DNA of 64,000 nucleotides from Clostridiaceae bacterium (GCA_910575435.1 CAJTGI010000002.1:248001-312000), one strand, 5' to 3'; numbered from the stretch's first letter, positions 1 to 8,460 are shown. Program-made: numbers and translations. The notes: generated by a model from the sequence alone, not told the origin.

Positions 1-25
1 GGTTTATGAGGAGGGAGGATTTGGT

Positions 26-541
26 ATGAAAATATGGAAGAGGAGATGGGTGAAGATCGTGGGCATCTTGTTGGTGGTCGCGTTGACCGCATGTTTTGTT
101 GCTTCTGGGCTTTTTTATTGGAGGGTGAAACATTCTATCTTGGGAGAGATAGGCATTGATTATGTGTTTAGGGTAGAGAAGATTCGTATGACCCAGTATA
201 GTGCTTATTGTATGGCTCAGGATCCTGGTTTCCGAAATGGTTGTTTGAATCAGCGTGACAGAAAGAAATTGTTTATGATATTATCTCATACGCGGAAATA
301 TGACAAGAATAAGGATCGGCCTTATTTACTGGATGGAAGGTTTTTGGAGGGTCCCGATATTTCATTTGAAAGAGAAAATTATCAATTAGGAGAACGCGGG
401 GATTGGATTAACTGGGATTATCTCGAAAGTACATTTGTATATTATTATCCAGAGCAAAAGCGTGGTGAAGAATTGAAACATGGCCGTAAGTATTACTTGG
501 AGAAGAAATATGCGCAGGAATTAAAGGCGCTTTTTGAATAG
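26..541 (+). CDS. Membrane-anchored hypothetical protein, intact member of a tandem family
   Basis: A 171-residue protein of unknown function. A basic N-terminus (residues 1-9) is followed by one hydrophobic segment at about residues 10-32, so it is probably anchored in the membrane with the rest outside. The remainder is polar, rich in Tyr, Lys and Glu, and has no motif I recognise. The start has a strong GGAGGGAGGA ribosome site. It matters because the next two reading frames are broken copies of it: the segments TSILGEIGIG, PNISF and KYAQELKSLF in the copies match SILGEIGID, PDISF and KYAQELKALF here. It is the only intact member in the window; more copies may lie upstream. Confidence 0.7.
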   Translation: MKIWKRRWVKIVGILLVVALTACFVASGLFYWRVKHSILGEIGIDYVFRVEKIRMTQYSAYCMAQDPGFRNGCLNQRDRKKLFMILSHTRKYDKNKDRPYLLDGRFLEGPDISFERENYQLGERGDWINWDYLESTFVYYYPEQKRGEELKHGRKYYLEKKYAQELKALFE

Positions 542-556
542 TGTGGGTGATTTGGC

Positions 557-968
557 ATGAAGATGATTAAGAAAAGATGGGTGAAGATGTTGGGCATCGT
601 GTCGGCAGCTGTTATGCTTTTATGCCTGATTGCTTTTGGAATCTTTTCTTGGAGGGCGGAAACATCCATATTAGGAGAAATTGGGATTGGACACATATTT
701 GAAGTAAAGGAAATTCGTTTGGCGCAATATGATTACAATGCGGAAGAAAATCTAAGGTGCATTTTTACTTCATCCCAATATTTCTTTTAGAGATGATTCC
801 TCTCATCGAGGGCATGGAATATATTGGGAGTATGAAAAAGGGATTTTGGAATATACCTTTCCGGGTGATTCTGGGAAAAAAAGTGGCAAATATTTTTTGA
901 ATCAAAAATATGCCCAGGAATTGAAGTCTCTATTTGACAAATATACGATCGCAGGAGGAACCGGGTAA
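557..968 (+). pseudogene. Frameshifted, internally deleted copy of the upstream membrane protein
   Basis: The reading frame opens at 557 with the same basic/hydrophobic N-terminus as the gene before it and stops at 790. Sequence similarity then continues in another frame (from about 756 to the TAA ending at 968), giving PNISF, then KYFLNQKYAQELKSLFDKY, which match the C-terminal half of the intact gene. About 40 residues of the intact protein, between the QY segment and the GRFLE segment, have no counterpart. An internal deletion with loss of frame is the simplest reading. The conceptual product is a truncated 77-residue membrane peptide. Confidence 0.75.
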
Positions 969-1113
969 TAAAGAGGGAATCTATGTCACATCAAAACCCA
1001 AAAATGTGGTATACTATTTAGATGAGAGATATGCGTAGGCATTGAAGGACCTTTTTGAGAAATATATTGAATTGAGTCGGGTGTCGGAGGATAACAGGAA
1101 GGACGAGGTATGA
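967..1113 (+). pseudogene. C-terminal remnant of a third copy, with in-frame stop
   Basis: Reading from 967 in frame gives NKEGIYVTSKPKNVVYYLDE followed by RYA, a TAG at 1036-1038, then ALKDLFEKYIEL, ending at 1113. This matches the C-terminal KYxLxxKYAQELKxLFE motif of the two preceding copies; the stop stands where the others have the Gln of YAQEL. Only the last third of the gene survives. Its end overlaps the start of the next gene. Confidence 0.65.
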
Positions 1114-1538
1114 AGTTTGATACAAAAGGATTGACGCGATCCATTTCTGATTTGCTGAGATTGACTGGCGTGATTGTCTTTGGGGCTTGGAATGAAAAGT
1201 ATAAGCAGCCAAAATTTTTAGAAAATGCCGCTCAGGAGGATTTGTACCAGAAGTTTTTGAGAATGGTAGATCACGGGAAGATTAATGAGGCGGAAAATGA
1301 ATTGATTGACTACATAGAACAAAATGTGCTGTATGGGGAAGACGGCCGGAAGGAACGGGACGGGCAGGATCTGTCCGTGCTGGAAATGGCGTTGTGCGTG
1401 TACGGCTATATGAATGACAAGGAGGATGACTTTTTATGTGAAAATGACTATAGCAGGGAGGAGATCCAGGATGGGATCGAGGGGATTCTATCCATGTATG
1501 GAATAGCCATTCCTGGCTACCATTCACGGTCGCAGTGA
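1110..1538 (+). CDS. DUF6483-like small cytoplasmic protein
   Basis: A 142-residue acidic, helical protein with no signal peptide. It opens with a basic amphipathic stretch (DTKGLTRSISDLLRLTG) and has a helix-rich centre with ENELIDYIEQN. The layout resembles proteins I recall as DUF6483 in Lachnospiraceae, function unknown; that family match is from memory and not certain. The ATG overlaps the stop of the preceding remnant (ATGA). It is followed by the T-box leader of ilvB, so it is probably the last gene of its transcript. Confidence 0.55.
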   Translation: MKFDTKGLTRSISDLLRLTGVIVFGAWNEKYKQPKFLENAAQEDLYQKFLRMVDHGKINEAENELIDYIEQNVLYGEDGRKERDGQDLSVLEMALCVYGYMNDKEDDFLCENDYSREEIQDGIEGILSMYGIAIPGYHSRSQ

Positions 1539-1624
1539 GGCTGCTATTCACAGACGAATGAGAAATGGATCATTTCCTTATCTGTCAATGAATGCTCGGG
1601 CGCATGTTGCATCATTGCGGCTAC

Positions 1625-1653
1625 TTGACAGATGGGAAAATATCTGCTACTAT
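1625..1653 (+). promoter_or_regulatory. Sigma-A type promoter for the ilvBN T-box transcript
   Basis: TTGACA at 1625-1630 and TACTAT at 1648-1653 with 17 bp between them, placed just before the T-box leader. Transcription would start near 1660. Confidence 0.75.
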
Positions 1654-1659
1654 TGTCAA

Positions 1660-1946
1660 CAATATAATGACAGTGCGAGGACGAGGAGGAGTACATATAC
1701 TTCTTGATAGCGTAGAGAGAAGATGGCTGGTGAAAATCTTTGTATCAGGTATATGGAAGTAGCCTTTGAGCAGTGAACCGAACGGAAGCGGATGCTTTTC
1801 AGTAGACTTCACCGGGGATTCCGCCGTTATCGGGAAAGCAATATATCCGGCTGGGCCGGCGTATTGTAATGAGTGCATGTATATGAATTTAGGTGGTACC
1901 GCGGAATATTCGTCCTAAGCTGACAGGAGTTGGCTTGGGACTTTTT
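1660..1946 (+). ncRNA. T-box riboswitch leader upstream of ilvB
   Basis: The T-box sequence AGGTGGTACCGCGG lies at 1891-1904, followed by a terminator hairpin whose arms are 1912-1920 and 1933-1941 and a T-run to 1946. Stem I can be traced: an AGTA loop-E motif at 1690-1693, complementary arms CATATAC and GTATATG, the GAA partner at 1756-1758, and the CCGTTATC motif near 1824. T-boxes sense uncharged tRNA and prevent termination. The triplet right after the GAA is GTA (1759-1761), which would make valine the sensed amino acid; that assignment is inference. Position before acetolactate synthase fits branched-chain amino acid control. Confidence 0.9.
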
Positions 1947-2026
1947 CATGTAAAAGCAAAGCCACGGAGCAAACATGGTAGTAAAGCCATTAAAAGTGGC
2001 ATGCAAGTATAGATAGGAGTGATTAG

Positions 2027-3748
2027 ATGGTAAAGGGAACTGAAATTATTGTAAGGGCTTTAAAGGAGGAGAAGGTGGAGACGCTATTTGCTTATCCTGG
2101 GGGGCAGGCGGTGGATATTTTCGATGCCCTGTACGGCGTGGAGGGCATTGACGTGGTTCTTCCACGGCATGAGCAGGCGTTGATTCATGCGGCGGATGGG
2201 TACGCCAGGTCCACCGGGAAGGTGGGGGTCTGTCTGGTTACCAGCGGGCCGGGTGCCACGAATCTGGTTACCGGGCTTGCCACGGCAAACTATGACAGCG
2301 TTCCGCTGGTGTGCATCACTGGCCAGGTGCCTCTGGGGCTGATGGGAAACGATGCCTTTCAGGAGGTGGATATCGTGGGAATTACCAATAGCGTATCCAA
2401 GTATGCGGTGACGGTTCGCACCAGGGAGGAACTTCCCAGGATATTGAAAGAGGCTTTTTACATTGCCAGAAGCGGCAGGCCCGGGCCCGTGGTGGTAGAT
2501 GTTCCCAAGGATATCCAGCAGGCCCTGGGGGAGGACTGTTACCCGGAGGGGGTATCTATCAGGGGCTACAAGCCCAATGAGAGCGTTCATGTGGGGCAGG
2601 TCAAGAAGGCGGTGTCCCTGCTGAAGAAATCAAAGAGGCCCCTGTTCCTGGTGGGGGGCGGCGTGAACATATCCGGGGCGAATGATGCCATGAGGCGGCT
2701 GGCGGAGTTCGTGGGCGTGCCAGTGATTACTACGATTATGGGCAAGGGGGCGATTCCCAGCAGCCATGATCTGTATCTGGGAAATATTGGCATTCACGGT
2801 AGTTATGCCGCAAACCATGCGGTGTCGGAATGTGACGTGCTCTTTTCCATCGGCACTCGCTTCAATGACAGGATTACCGGGAAAATCAGCGAGTTTGCCA
2901 AGGATGCCAAGATCATTCATGTGGATGTGGACCCGGCATCTATCTCGAAAAATATTGTGGTGGATATTCCCATCGTGGCAGATGCCAGGCTGGCCATCGA
3001 GAAATTTTTAGAGTATGCGTCTCCTCTGAAAGTGGAGAAGTGGGTGGAGCAGACCAGAGAGTGGAAGGAGCAGTATCCCATCCACATGAAGCAGCAGGAA
3101 GGGCTTACGCCGGAGAAGATCATTCGATATATTAATGAGAACTTTTCCCATCCCATTATCACCACGGATGTGGGGCAGAACCAGTTGTGGGCTACCCAGT
3201 ATCTGGAATTGGAGGGGAATAGGCAGTTCCTGACTTCCGGAGGTCTGGGGACTATGGGCTATGGCTTTCCCGCCGCCATCGGAGCCAAGCTGGGCAACCC
3301 GGATCGGCAGGTGATTGCCATTTCCGGGGACGGCGGCATGCAGATGAATATCCAGGAACTGGCTACGGCGGTGGCTTTGGAACTGCCCTTGATACTGGTG
3401 GTGCTGAACAATGGCTATCTGGGAAATGTGCGCCAGTGGCAGGAAATATTTTATGGGAAGCGGTATTCCAGCACCTGCCTGAAATATCGCAGAAGCTGCG
3501 ACCGAAAATGCGCAAGTCCGGACAGATGCTGTCCCCCCTATAATCCCGATTTTGTCAAATTGGCGGAGAGTTATGATGCTTGCGGGATACGCATTGCTAG
3601 GGAGGAAGAAATTGGGGAGGCGTTTGCCTATGCATTGTCCCACAAGCATGCGCCCACGATTATTGAGTGCATAATTGCGCCGGATCTAAATGTATTCCCC
3701 ATGGTTCCCACGGGAAAGCCACTCTCCGAGTGCATTATGGACTGCTAG
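2027..3748 (+). CDS. ilvB: Acetolactate synthase large (catalytic) subunit
   Basis: Condenses two pyruvates, or pyruvate and 2-ketobutyrate, in the first common step of valine, leucine and isoleucine synthesis; uses thiamine diphosphate, Mg and FAD. The 573-residue protein has the normal order: the N-terminal Pyr domain with catalytic Glu49 (PRHEQ), the central FAD domain, and the C-terminal PP domain with GDG at 434-436 followed by a paired Asn near 462. It carries a cysteine-rich insertion, C484-x6-C491-x3-C495-x5-C501-C502, right after the YGKRYSST segment where typical enzymes are shorter. Controlled by the T-box before it; ilvN follows after a mobile palindrome that abuts the stop codon. 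Confidence 0.95.
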   Translation: MVKGTEIIVRALKEEKVETLFAYPGGQAVDIFDALYGVEGIDVVLPRHEQALIHAADGYARSTGKVGVCLVTSGPGATNLVTGLATANYDSVPLVCITGQVPLGLMGNDAFQEVDIVGITNSVSKYAVTVRTREELPRILKEAFYIARSGRPGPVVVDVPKDIQQALGEDCYPEGVSIRGYKPNESVHVGQVKKAVSLLKKSKRPLFLVGGGVNISGANDAMRRLAEFVGVPVITTIMGKGAIPSSHDLYLGNIGIHGSYAANHAVSECDVLFSIGTRFNDRITGKISEFAKDAKIIHVDVDPASISKNIVVDIPIVADARLAIEKFLEYASPLKVEKWVEQTREWKEQYPIHMKQQEGLTPEKIIRYINENFSHPIITTDVGQNQLWATQYLELEGNRQFLTSGGLGTMGYGFPAAIGAKLGNPDRQVIAISGDGGMQMNIQELATAVALELPLILVVLNNGYLGNVRQWQEIFYGKRYSSTCLKYRRSCDRKCASPDRCCPPYNPDFVKLAESYDACGIRIAREEEIGEAFAYALSHKHAPTIIECIIAPDLNVFPMVPTGKPLSECIMDC

Positions 3749-3851
3749 GTTACTATTCACAGTTGATTACCGATAAATGCAGAATCGTTGTGCTTGCACA
3801 TAAGATTCTTGTATTTATTCGGAAATCGGCTGTGAATAGTAACACTGCTAG
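3741..3851 (+). mobile_element. MITE-like palindrome (family A, copy 1) with 8-bp target duplication
   Basis: The element (3749-3843, 95 bp) starts GTTACTATTCACAG and ends with the exact complement CTGTGAATAGTAAC; the interior is also self-complementary (AGAATC...GATTCT around GTGCTTGCAC), so the whole folds into one long hairpin. It is flanked by perfect direct repeats ACTGCTAG at 3741-3748 and 3844-3851. The left repeat contains the ilvB stop codon. This is the footprint of insertion with an 8-bp duplication. No coding capacity. It may act as a processing or attenuation site between ilvB and ilvN. Confidence 0.85.
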
Positions 3852-3924
3852 CGCAGAGAAATGATTGAGTTGTCGAGTTTAACATGATGGATAGAATGAA
3901 AGAAAGAAGAATAGAGGTTTTGAT

Positions 3925-4431
3925 ATGGAAGTAAAGAAAAGATATATTTCTCTGTATGTGGAGAATCAGATCGGCGTGCTGGCAAAGATTTCCGGACTGC
4001 TGGCAGGCAAATCCTACAATCTGGATACGCTGACGGTGGGTGCTACGGAAGATCCCACCGTGTCCAGGATTACCATCGGGCTTACCATTGATGATATCAC
4101 CTATGAGCAGGTGATCAAGCAGTTGAACCGCAGCGTGGTAGTCATCAAAGTCATGGATTTCTCTGACATGCCCATTCACAAGAAGGAACTGCTGTTTATC
4201 AAAGTCTCCAGTTGCTCTGAGAAGGATAAGGCGGAGATTTTCAGGATTGCCCAGGCATTTTCCCTGGAGATTATTGATTATGACAAATCCCATGTGCTGG
4301 TGCAATGCGTGAAGACGGAGGGGGGTAACAATGACATGATTGCCCTCTTCAATGATACCTTCATCAACCGAATCGAGGTGGTGCGGGGCGGCAGCGTGGC
4401 CATCGAGGCGATTTCCACCAGAGATCAATAA
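3925..4431 (+). CDS. ilvN: Acetolactate synthase small (regulatory) subunit
   Basis: The 168-residue regulatory subunit, which activates the catalytic subunit and confers valine feedback. An N-terminal ACT domain (about residues 3-75, beginning KRYISLYVENQIGVLAKISG) is followed by the ALS_ss_C domain (about 80-160). The length is normal for the family. It lies downstream of ilvB in the same direction, 176 bp away, the gap being mostly the family A palindrome. Likely co-transcribed from the T-box promoter. Confidence 0.93.
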   Translation: MEVKKRYISLYVENQIGVLAKISGLLAGKSYNLDTLTVGATEDPTVSRITIGLTIDDITYEQVIKQLNRSVVVIKVMDFSDMPIHKKELLFIKVSSCSEKDKAEIFRIAQAFSLEIIDYDKSHVLVQCVKTEGGNNDMIALFNDTFINRIEVVRGGSVAIEAISTRDQ

Positions 4432-4432
4432 T

Positions 4433-4471
4433 ATGATGCTAGGGTCAAAAGACTTTTGGCCCCAGCATCAT
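4433..4471. repeat. Palindrome, family D copy 1
   Basis: ATGATGCTAGGGTCAAAAG and its complement CTTTTGGCCCCAGCATCAT form a near-perfect 19-bp stem with a 1-nt centre, directly after ilvN. The same left arm (ATGATGCTGGGGTCAAAAG) recurs at 15847, so this is a dispersed repeat. There is no T-run, so it is not a classical terminator, though it may stabilise the 3' end of the ilvN transcript. Confidence 0.7.
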
Positions 4472-4556
4472 AGTATGAAATGTTGTTTTAAGAATGAAAG
4501 AAAGATTCCGATAATCCATAAAAAGGAAGCGATGATTTGAGGATGGAGGATTGAGA

Positions 4557-5138
4557 ATGACTTGGAATCATGAGTATCTGATACCGCTATATAATGCCCT
4601 GCTGATTCCTGCCATTATTTTTTCCGTGGGAATGCTGGTGGAGGGAATCGGGAATGTGATTGCTGGAATTGTGGCGATGATTTTTGGGGGAAGGGTGGCC
4701 TTCTTCATCAGAAATCGCCTCACCTTTCCGGGGACAGTGCACCATGAACTGGCACATGCATTTTTCGCATTGATCTCTGGCGCTAGGGTGACCAAGGTGG
4801 AACTGTTCCATGTGCGGGGGGAGCAGCTGGGGTGCGTGGAGTTCTACCCCAGAGGAACTGCCTTCACCAAGTCATTGCAGATGACCCTTGCAAGCATTGC
4901 GCCGGTGGTGTGCGGGACGGCAAGCCTGTGCCTCCTGTACTGGCTGTGGCGTTTTCAGTGCGTGGAACTGTGGCAGTATGTTTTGGTGGGCTATCTGGGC
5001 ATCAGCATCTTTCTGCATATGAATATGAGCGGCCAGGATATTAAGAATGCCCTGCGGGGAATGCCCTTTACGATTCTCCTTTGCTATCTCATATTTCTTT
5101 TGATAGATGTGAATTTGCTTCCCATCGGGTATTACTAA
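4557..5138 (+). CDS. M50-like integral membrane metallopeptidase
   Basis: A 193-residue polytopic membrane protein with about five hydrophobic segments. A zinc-protease motif HELAH at residues 63-67 lies next to a membrane segment, as in M50-type intramembrane proteases. A downstream asparagine/aspartate pair (NMSGQD) sits before the last membrane segment and could supply the third zinc ligand. I chose the ATG at 4557 because GGAGG ends 7 nt upstream; a TTG at 4551 is too close. Substrate unknown. Stands alone between ilvN and a convergent gene. Confidence 0.65.
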   Translation: MTWNHEYLIPLYNALLIPAIIFSVGMLVEGIGNVIAGIVAMIFGGRVAFFIRNRLTFPGTVHHELAHAFFALISGARVTKVELFHVRGEQLGCVEFYPRGTAFTKSLQMTLASIAPVVCGTASLCLLYWLWRFQCVELWQYVLVGYLGISIFLHMNMSGQDIKNALRGMPFTILLCYLIFLLIDVNLLPIGYY

Positions 5139-5251
5139 AATACTAAGGAATTGTATAGAAATAGTTTTTATGCAGTTCTTTAGCGTTTGTTGCTGTGAAT
5201 AGAACAAGCATTTGCAGATGCATGGCGGCAGTATTGCTAGAATGCATGGGG

Positions 5252-6691
5252 CTAGTACAACCGCAGTCCCTTGGGGTAGTGGTTCTTAAGAGTTCCCTGG
5301 CTGGCCTTTCCCCAGCCTAGAGAGAAGCCTTGATAGGTGACAAGGGTCCAGGAGCGAAGGGCGGTATCGCAGGGCAGAGATTCTCCCCGGAGATAGGCTA
5401 GGATGCTTTCGCCATCGCATTCGTGCACCTGGACTGCCTCCTGGGGGAGGAGTGCCATGGCCAGGGCGTGGGAGGGCTGGAAGTGATTCTTTTTCTCGCT
5501 GCCCAACTGCAGCCCGGCACGGAGGATTTTGATACCGGACAGGGATTTCATGGCGGGGGGAACCAGGTAGAGTTCCTCTCCGAAGGAATGGAATCGACCT
5601 GGTTCATGAAATGCGGCAGATGCGCTTCCGGCAGAGGAATCCATTTTTAGGAAGTCCTGACAGAATGTATCAAAGTTCTCAGATTTTTTTGAGGGCTTCT
5701 TTTTGTTTTTCTTCTCTTTTCTAAAAGTTGGCTCCCCAGTCTTTCGCAGTCTGGCGGCAAAGTGTCCTTCCCCCTGGAGGCGGTGGGGCCACAGGCGCAC
5801 TGTCTTATTCATATCCGCACATTCAAGCGGACTGTTGCTATCATGATCATTTGGGGAATGCGATAGGTTGGGCCATGTTCTGCCGCCTTCCAATCCGCAG
5901 TCATTGGGGAGATAATCCCGCCAGTCCTCCAGGATGTAGTCTGGGTGCTGCCGTAGGAAATGGCCGATCTGGCTTTCGTTTTCTTCCGAGGCGAAAGTGC
6001 AGGTGGAGTATACGAGAATCCCGCCCGGACGCAGCATCTTATCCGCCTCTTCCAGGATCATTTCCTGACGGTCACGGCAAAATTCCGCTAAGGAAGGTTT
6101 CCACTCTGCTATGGCCTGGGGGTCTTTCCGGAACATGCCCTCCCCGGAGCAGGGGGCATCTACCAGAATTTTATCAAAGAATCCGGGAAAGAATCGGGAC
6201 ATTCTCTCCGGAGGCTCATTGGTGACGATGCAGTTGGGGATGCCCAGACGCTCTACATTCTGGGAGAGGATTTTGGCCCTGGCGGGGAAAATCTCATTGG
6301 ATACCAGAAGGCCTTTCCCGGCCATGCGCCCGGCAATCCCCGTGGACTTTCCTCCGGGGGCGGCGCAGAAATCGCAGATGATTTCTCCGGGCTGGGGATC
6401 CAGGAGGGATGCCACTGCCATGGCACTGGGCTCCTGGATATAGTATGCGCCGGCTTCATGGAGGGGGTGCCGCCCCGGGCGTTCCTCTGCTATTGCAAAG
6501 TAACCTTCTCTCGCCCAGGGGACGGGGGAGAGGGTGAAGGGAAGATGGGCAGGCGAAAGGAAACCCCCATTTTTCAGGGGGTTTAACCGCAAGCCATATG
6601 CGTTCATCTTCTCAAAACTGCCGAAGAATGCCGGGGACTCCTCCCCGAGCATCTTCTCCATTCGCTGGGTAAATTCCAGTGGCAATTTCAT
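5252..6691 (-). CDS. RsmF/NOL1-NOP2-Sun type RNA m5C methyltransferase
   Basis: A SAM-dependent enzyme that methylates cytosine C5 in rRNA or tRNA. The 479-residue protein has an N-terminal segment resembling RsmF, a Rossmann methyltransferase core with the SAM site DFCAAPGGKSTGIAG, the DAPCSGEGMFRKDP motif holding one catalytic cysteine, and YSTCTFASEEN holding the second. The C-terminal part is the RsmF-type RNA-binding extension. I start it at 6691 because GGAGG lies 7 nt upstream; a longer reading to 6736 has no ribosome site. It follows the DUF4867 gene closely and is probably in one transcript with it. Confidence 0.88.
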   Translation of the reverse strand: MKLPLEFTQRMEKMLGEESPAFFGSFEKMNAYGLRLNPLKNGGFLSPAHLPFTLSPVPWAREGYFAIAEERPGRHPLHEAGAYYIQEPSAMAVASLLDPQPGEIICDFCAAPGGKSTGIAGRMAGKGLLVSNEIFPARAKILSQNVERLGIPNCIVTNEPPERMSRFFPGFFDKILVDAPCSGEGMFRKDPQAIAEWKPSLAEFCRDRQEMILEEADKMLRPGGILVYSTCTFASEENESQIGHFLRQHPDYILEDWRDYLPNDCGLEGGRTWPNLSHSPNDHDSNSPLECADMNKTVRLWPHRLQGEGHFAARLRKTGEPTFRKEKKNKKKPSKKSENFDTFCQDFLKMDSSAGSASAAFHEPGRFHSFGEELYLVPPAMKSLSGIKILRAGLQLGSEKKNHFQPSHALAMALLPQEAVQVHECDGESILAYLRGESLPCDTALRSWTLVTYQGFSLGWGKASQGTLKNHYPKGLRLY

Positions 6692-6710
6692 AGAAATCCT
6701 CCGTGCTGCT

Positions 6711-7349
6711 TTAGATGCTGTCGATAATATCCACATTGTCTCCGGTGATGCCTACGTGGGCGCCGTCCTTTGCCTCCGGGGCATCCGGATGTGCCACTAG
6801 CCATTTGTTCCGGGCGCGGAGCATGGCATCTTCCGCATTTTTAGGCGTGATGTCAGGCTTCTCTTCGTTGGTGCCCTTTGGCAGCACGATGATTACCCGG
6901 AATCCTTGGTCTTTCTTGGCACTGCAGGGGGCATAGTGGAGGGTGGTGGCAAAAAGTTCCACGCCAGTCCCCTTGGGGCAGAGGAAGGCTTCCGTCTTGG
7001 AAGAATCAATCTTGCCGTCCACGATATCCTGCTGGCGGGCTACCAGGAGGATGGCATCGTCTGCCGCTACGTCAATCTCGCTATCCCTGTGGTATTCATA
7101 GCAGTTAAGCTTGGTGTTCGTGCCGTTGCAGTAGCCGATCTGGATGGGCATGCCCCCGTACTCATGATCCCGCAACTGCTGGTATACGGCAGTGGATTCC
7201 AGCACGTCCACGGAGGGGACATAGATCACGCTATCCTCCGGCTTTTCTGAATTGGCTGCCAGCGTGTCCAGCAATTCTGTGAAATCATATCCCTCCAGCA
7301 CCTGTCCATATGTGGCGAAAGAATCGTCAAATACTGATTGAATTTTCAT
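6711..7349 (-). CDS. DUF4867 family protein
   Basis: A 212-residue soluble acidic protein. Sequence such as CYEYHRDSEIDVAADDAILL and the C-terminal EAKDGAHVGITGDN matches what I know as DUF4867, a cupin-like family of unknown function common in Lachnospiraceae and often near sugar genes. No signal peptide. The stop lies 20 bp before the start of the RNA methyltransferase on the same strand, suggesting an operon. The leader upstream holds two perfect hairpins. Confidence 0.8.
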   Translation of the reverse strand: MKIQSVFDDSFATYGQVLEGYDFTELLDTLAANSEKPEDSVIYVPSVDVLESTAVYQQLRDHEYGGMPIQIGYCNGTNTKLNCYEYHRDSEIDVAADDAILLVARQQDIVDGKIDSSKTEAFLCPKGTGVELFATTLHYAPCSAKKDQGFRVIIVLPKGTNEEKPDITPKNAEDAMLRARNKWLVAHPDAPEAKDGAHVGITGDNVDIIDSI

Positions 7350-7391
7350 ACATTACCTCATTTCTGCGCTGCTTTTTGCGCATAATGCAAT

Positions 7392-7446
7392 GTTTGTGTC
7401 GCAGCGCAGACACAAACTTGCCGAGTGAAAAATTTATTTTTCACTC
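7392..7446. repeat. Two adjacent perfect hairpins in the DUF4867 leader
   Basis: GTTTGTGTC (7392-7400) pairs with GACACAAAC (7409-7417), and GAGTGAAAAAT pairs with ATTTTTCACTC across 7423-7446. The flanks carry an imperfect duplication (TTACCTCATTTCTGCGCTGC near 7352, TTACCTCTTTTCTGCACTGC near 7448), so the second block looks like a duplicated gene-start region. The rest of 7350-7605 holds no gene that I see. Confidence 0.6.
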
Positions 7447-7605
7447 TTACCTCTTTTCTGCACTGCTGTGTGGTGTCGCATGACATGGGTGCTGGCAGTG
7501 CGCAGCGTAAAATGAATAGTTCCAATAATTGGCAAAATGCCTCGCTATTGCAATTATATCATGCCTCATTAAAAAATCAATGACGTTTTTTGCGAGCGTT
7601 GTCTA

Positions 7606-7634
7606 TTGTATTATGAAGGGAATAACAGTATAAT
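7606..7634 (+). promoter_or_regulatory. Promoter for the nitrilase-family gene
   Basis: TTGTAT at 7606-7611 and TATAAT at 7629-7634, 17 bp apart, 35 bp before the start codon at 7669. Confidence 0.6.
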
Positions 7635-7668
7635 GTTAGTTACAAATTAAGAGACAAGGGGGATTGCT

Positions 7669-8460
7669 ATGCGGGTGGCATTGGGGCAGTTGGATATGGT
7701 CTGGGAGAACCAGGCGGCTTCTCTAAAGAAGGCGGAGGAAATGGTGGCGGAAGCGGCCAGAGAAAAATGTGACTTGATCGTGTTTCCGGAGATGGCTTTC
7801 ACCGGATTTTCCATAAATTTGGACAAGGTGGGGGAAGACAAGTCGTGTTCTGCCACCAAGGCGGAAGTCGTGTCCATGGCGCAGACATATGGCATCGGCA
7901 TTGCGTATGGCTGGGCGGCTCTGCCGTCTCCCGGGGAGAAGAAGGGCAGGAATCTGTTCACGCTCATCGATGCCCAGGGGGTGGAGGTGGGGGAGTATGC
8001 CAAACTGCATCCCTTTTCCTATGGAATGGAGCATGAAACCTACTGCCCGGGAGATCAGGTGGTTACGTTCCCTTATCTGGGGAGGCAGGTGGCGCTGTTT
8101 ATCTGCTATGACCTGCGCTTTCCGGAAATATTTCACATTGCGGCCAGGAAGGCGGATGTGATGATGGTGATTGCCAACTGGCCCGCCATGCGCAGCGCCC
8201 ATTGGCAAACCCTTCTCCGGGCTAGGGCGATAGAGACCCAGTCTTACGTGGTGGGAGTTAATTGTGTGGGAGAACGGGACGGGGATTTTTATTCCGGAGA
8301 CAGCATGGCGGTGGACTGCATTGGGAATATATTGGGACAGATTTCCGGCAGGGAGGGAGTTCTGGTCTGCGAATTGGAGGATCGGGCGTGGCGGTTGAGA
8401 GAGAAGTTTGCCACGGCGAAAGATCGAAGAGAGGATTTTTATAGAGGATTTTTTAGATAG
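7669..8460 (+). CDS. Nitrilase-superfamily omega-amidase-like hydrolase
   Basis: A 263-residue carbon-nitrogen hydrolase. The catalytic triad is visible: Glu41 in VFPEMAFTG, Lys112 in AKLHPFSYG and Cys146 in FICYDLRFPE. The size and the DLRFPEIF context fit the YafV/Nit2 omega-amidase branch, which hydrolyses 2-oxoglutaramate or 2-oxosuccinamate; the exact substrate is inference. Cytoplasmic. The next gene starts 14 bp after the stop, so they probably share a transcript. Confidence 0.85.
   Translation: MRVALGQLDMVWENQAASLKKAEEMVAEAAREKCDLIVFPEMAFTGFSINLDKVGEDKSCSATKAEVVSMAQTYGIGIAYGWAALPSPGEKKGRNLFTLIDAQGVEVGEYAKLHPFSYGMEHETYCPGDQVVTFPYLGRQVALFICYDLRFPEIFHIAARKADVMMVIANWPAMRSAHWQTLLRARAIETQSYVVGVNCVGERDGDFYSGDSMAVDCIGNILGQISGREGVLVCELEDRAWRLREKFATAKDRREDFYRGFFR

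Noticed and set aside
1541-1560. Isolated GCTGCTATTCACAG and similar half-ends near 5195, 36178 and 50703
   Set aside because: They resemble one family A end but lack the partner end nearby, so I cannot separate remnants from chance.
2084-3649. Minus-strand frames opposite ilvB
   Set aside because: Shadow frames created by GC-rich codon use of ilvB; no family likeness.
5728-6443. Plus-strand frames opposite the RNA methyltransferase
   Set aside because: They are antisense shadows of a clear methyltransferase gene and have no ribosome sites.
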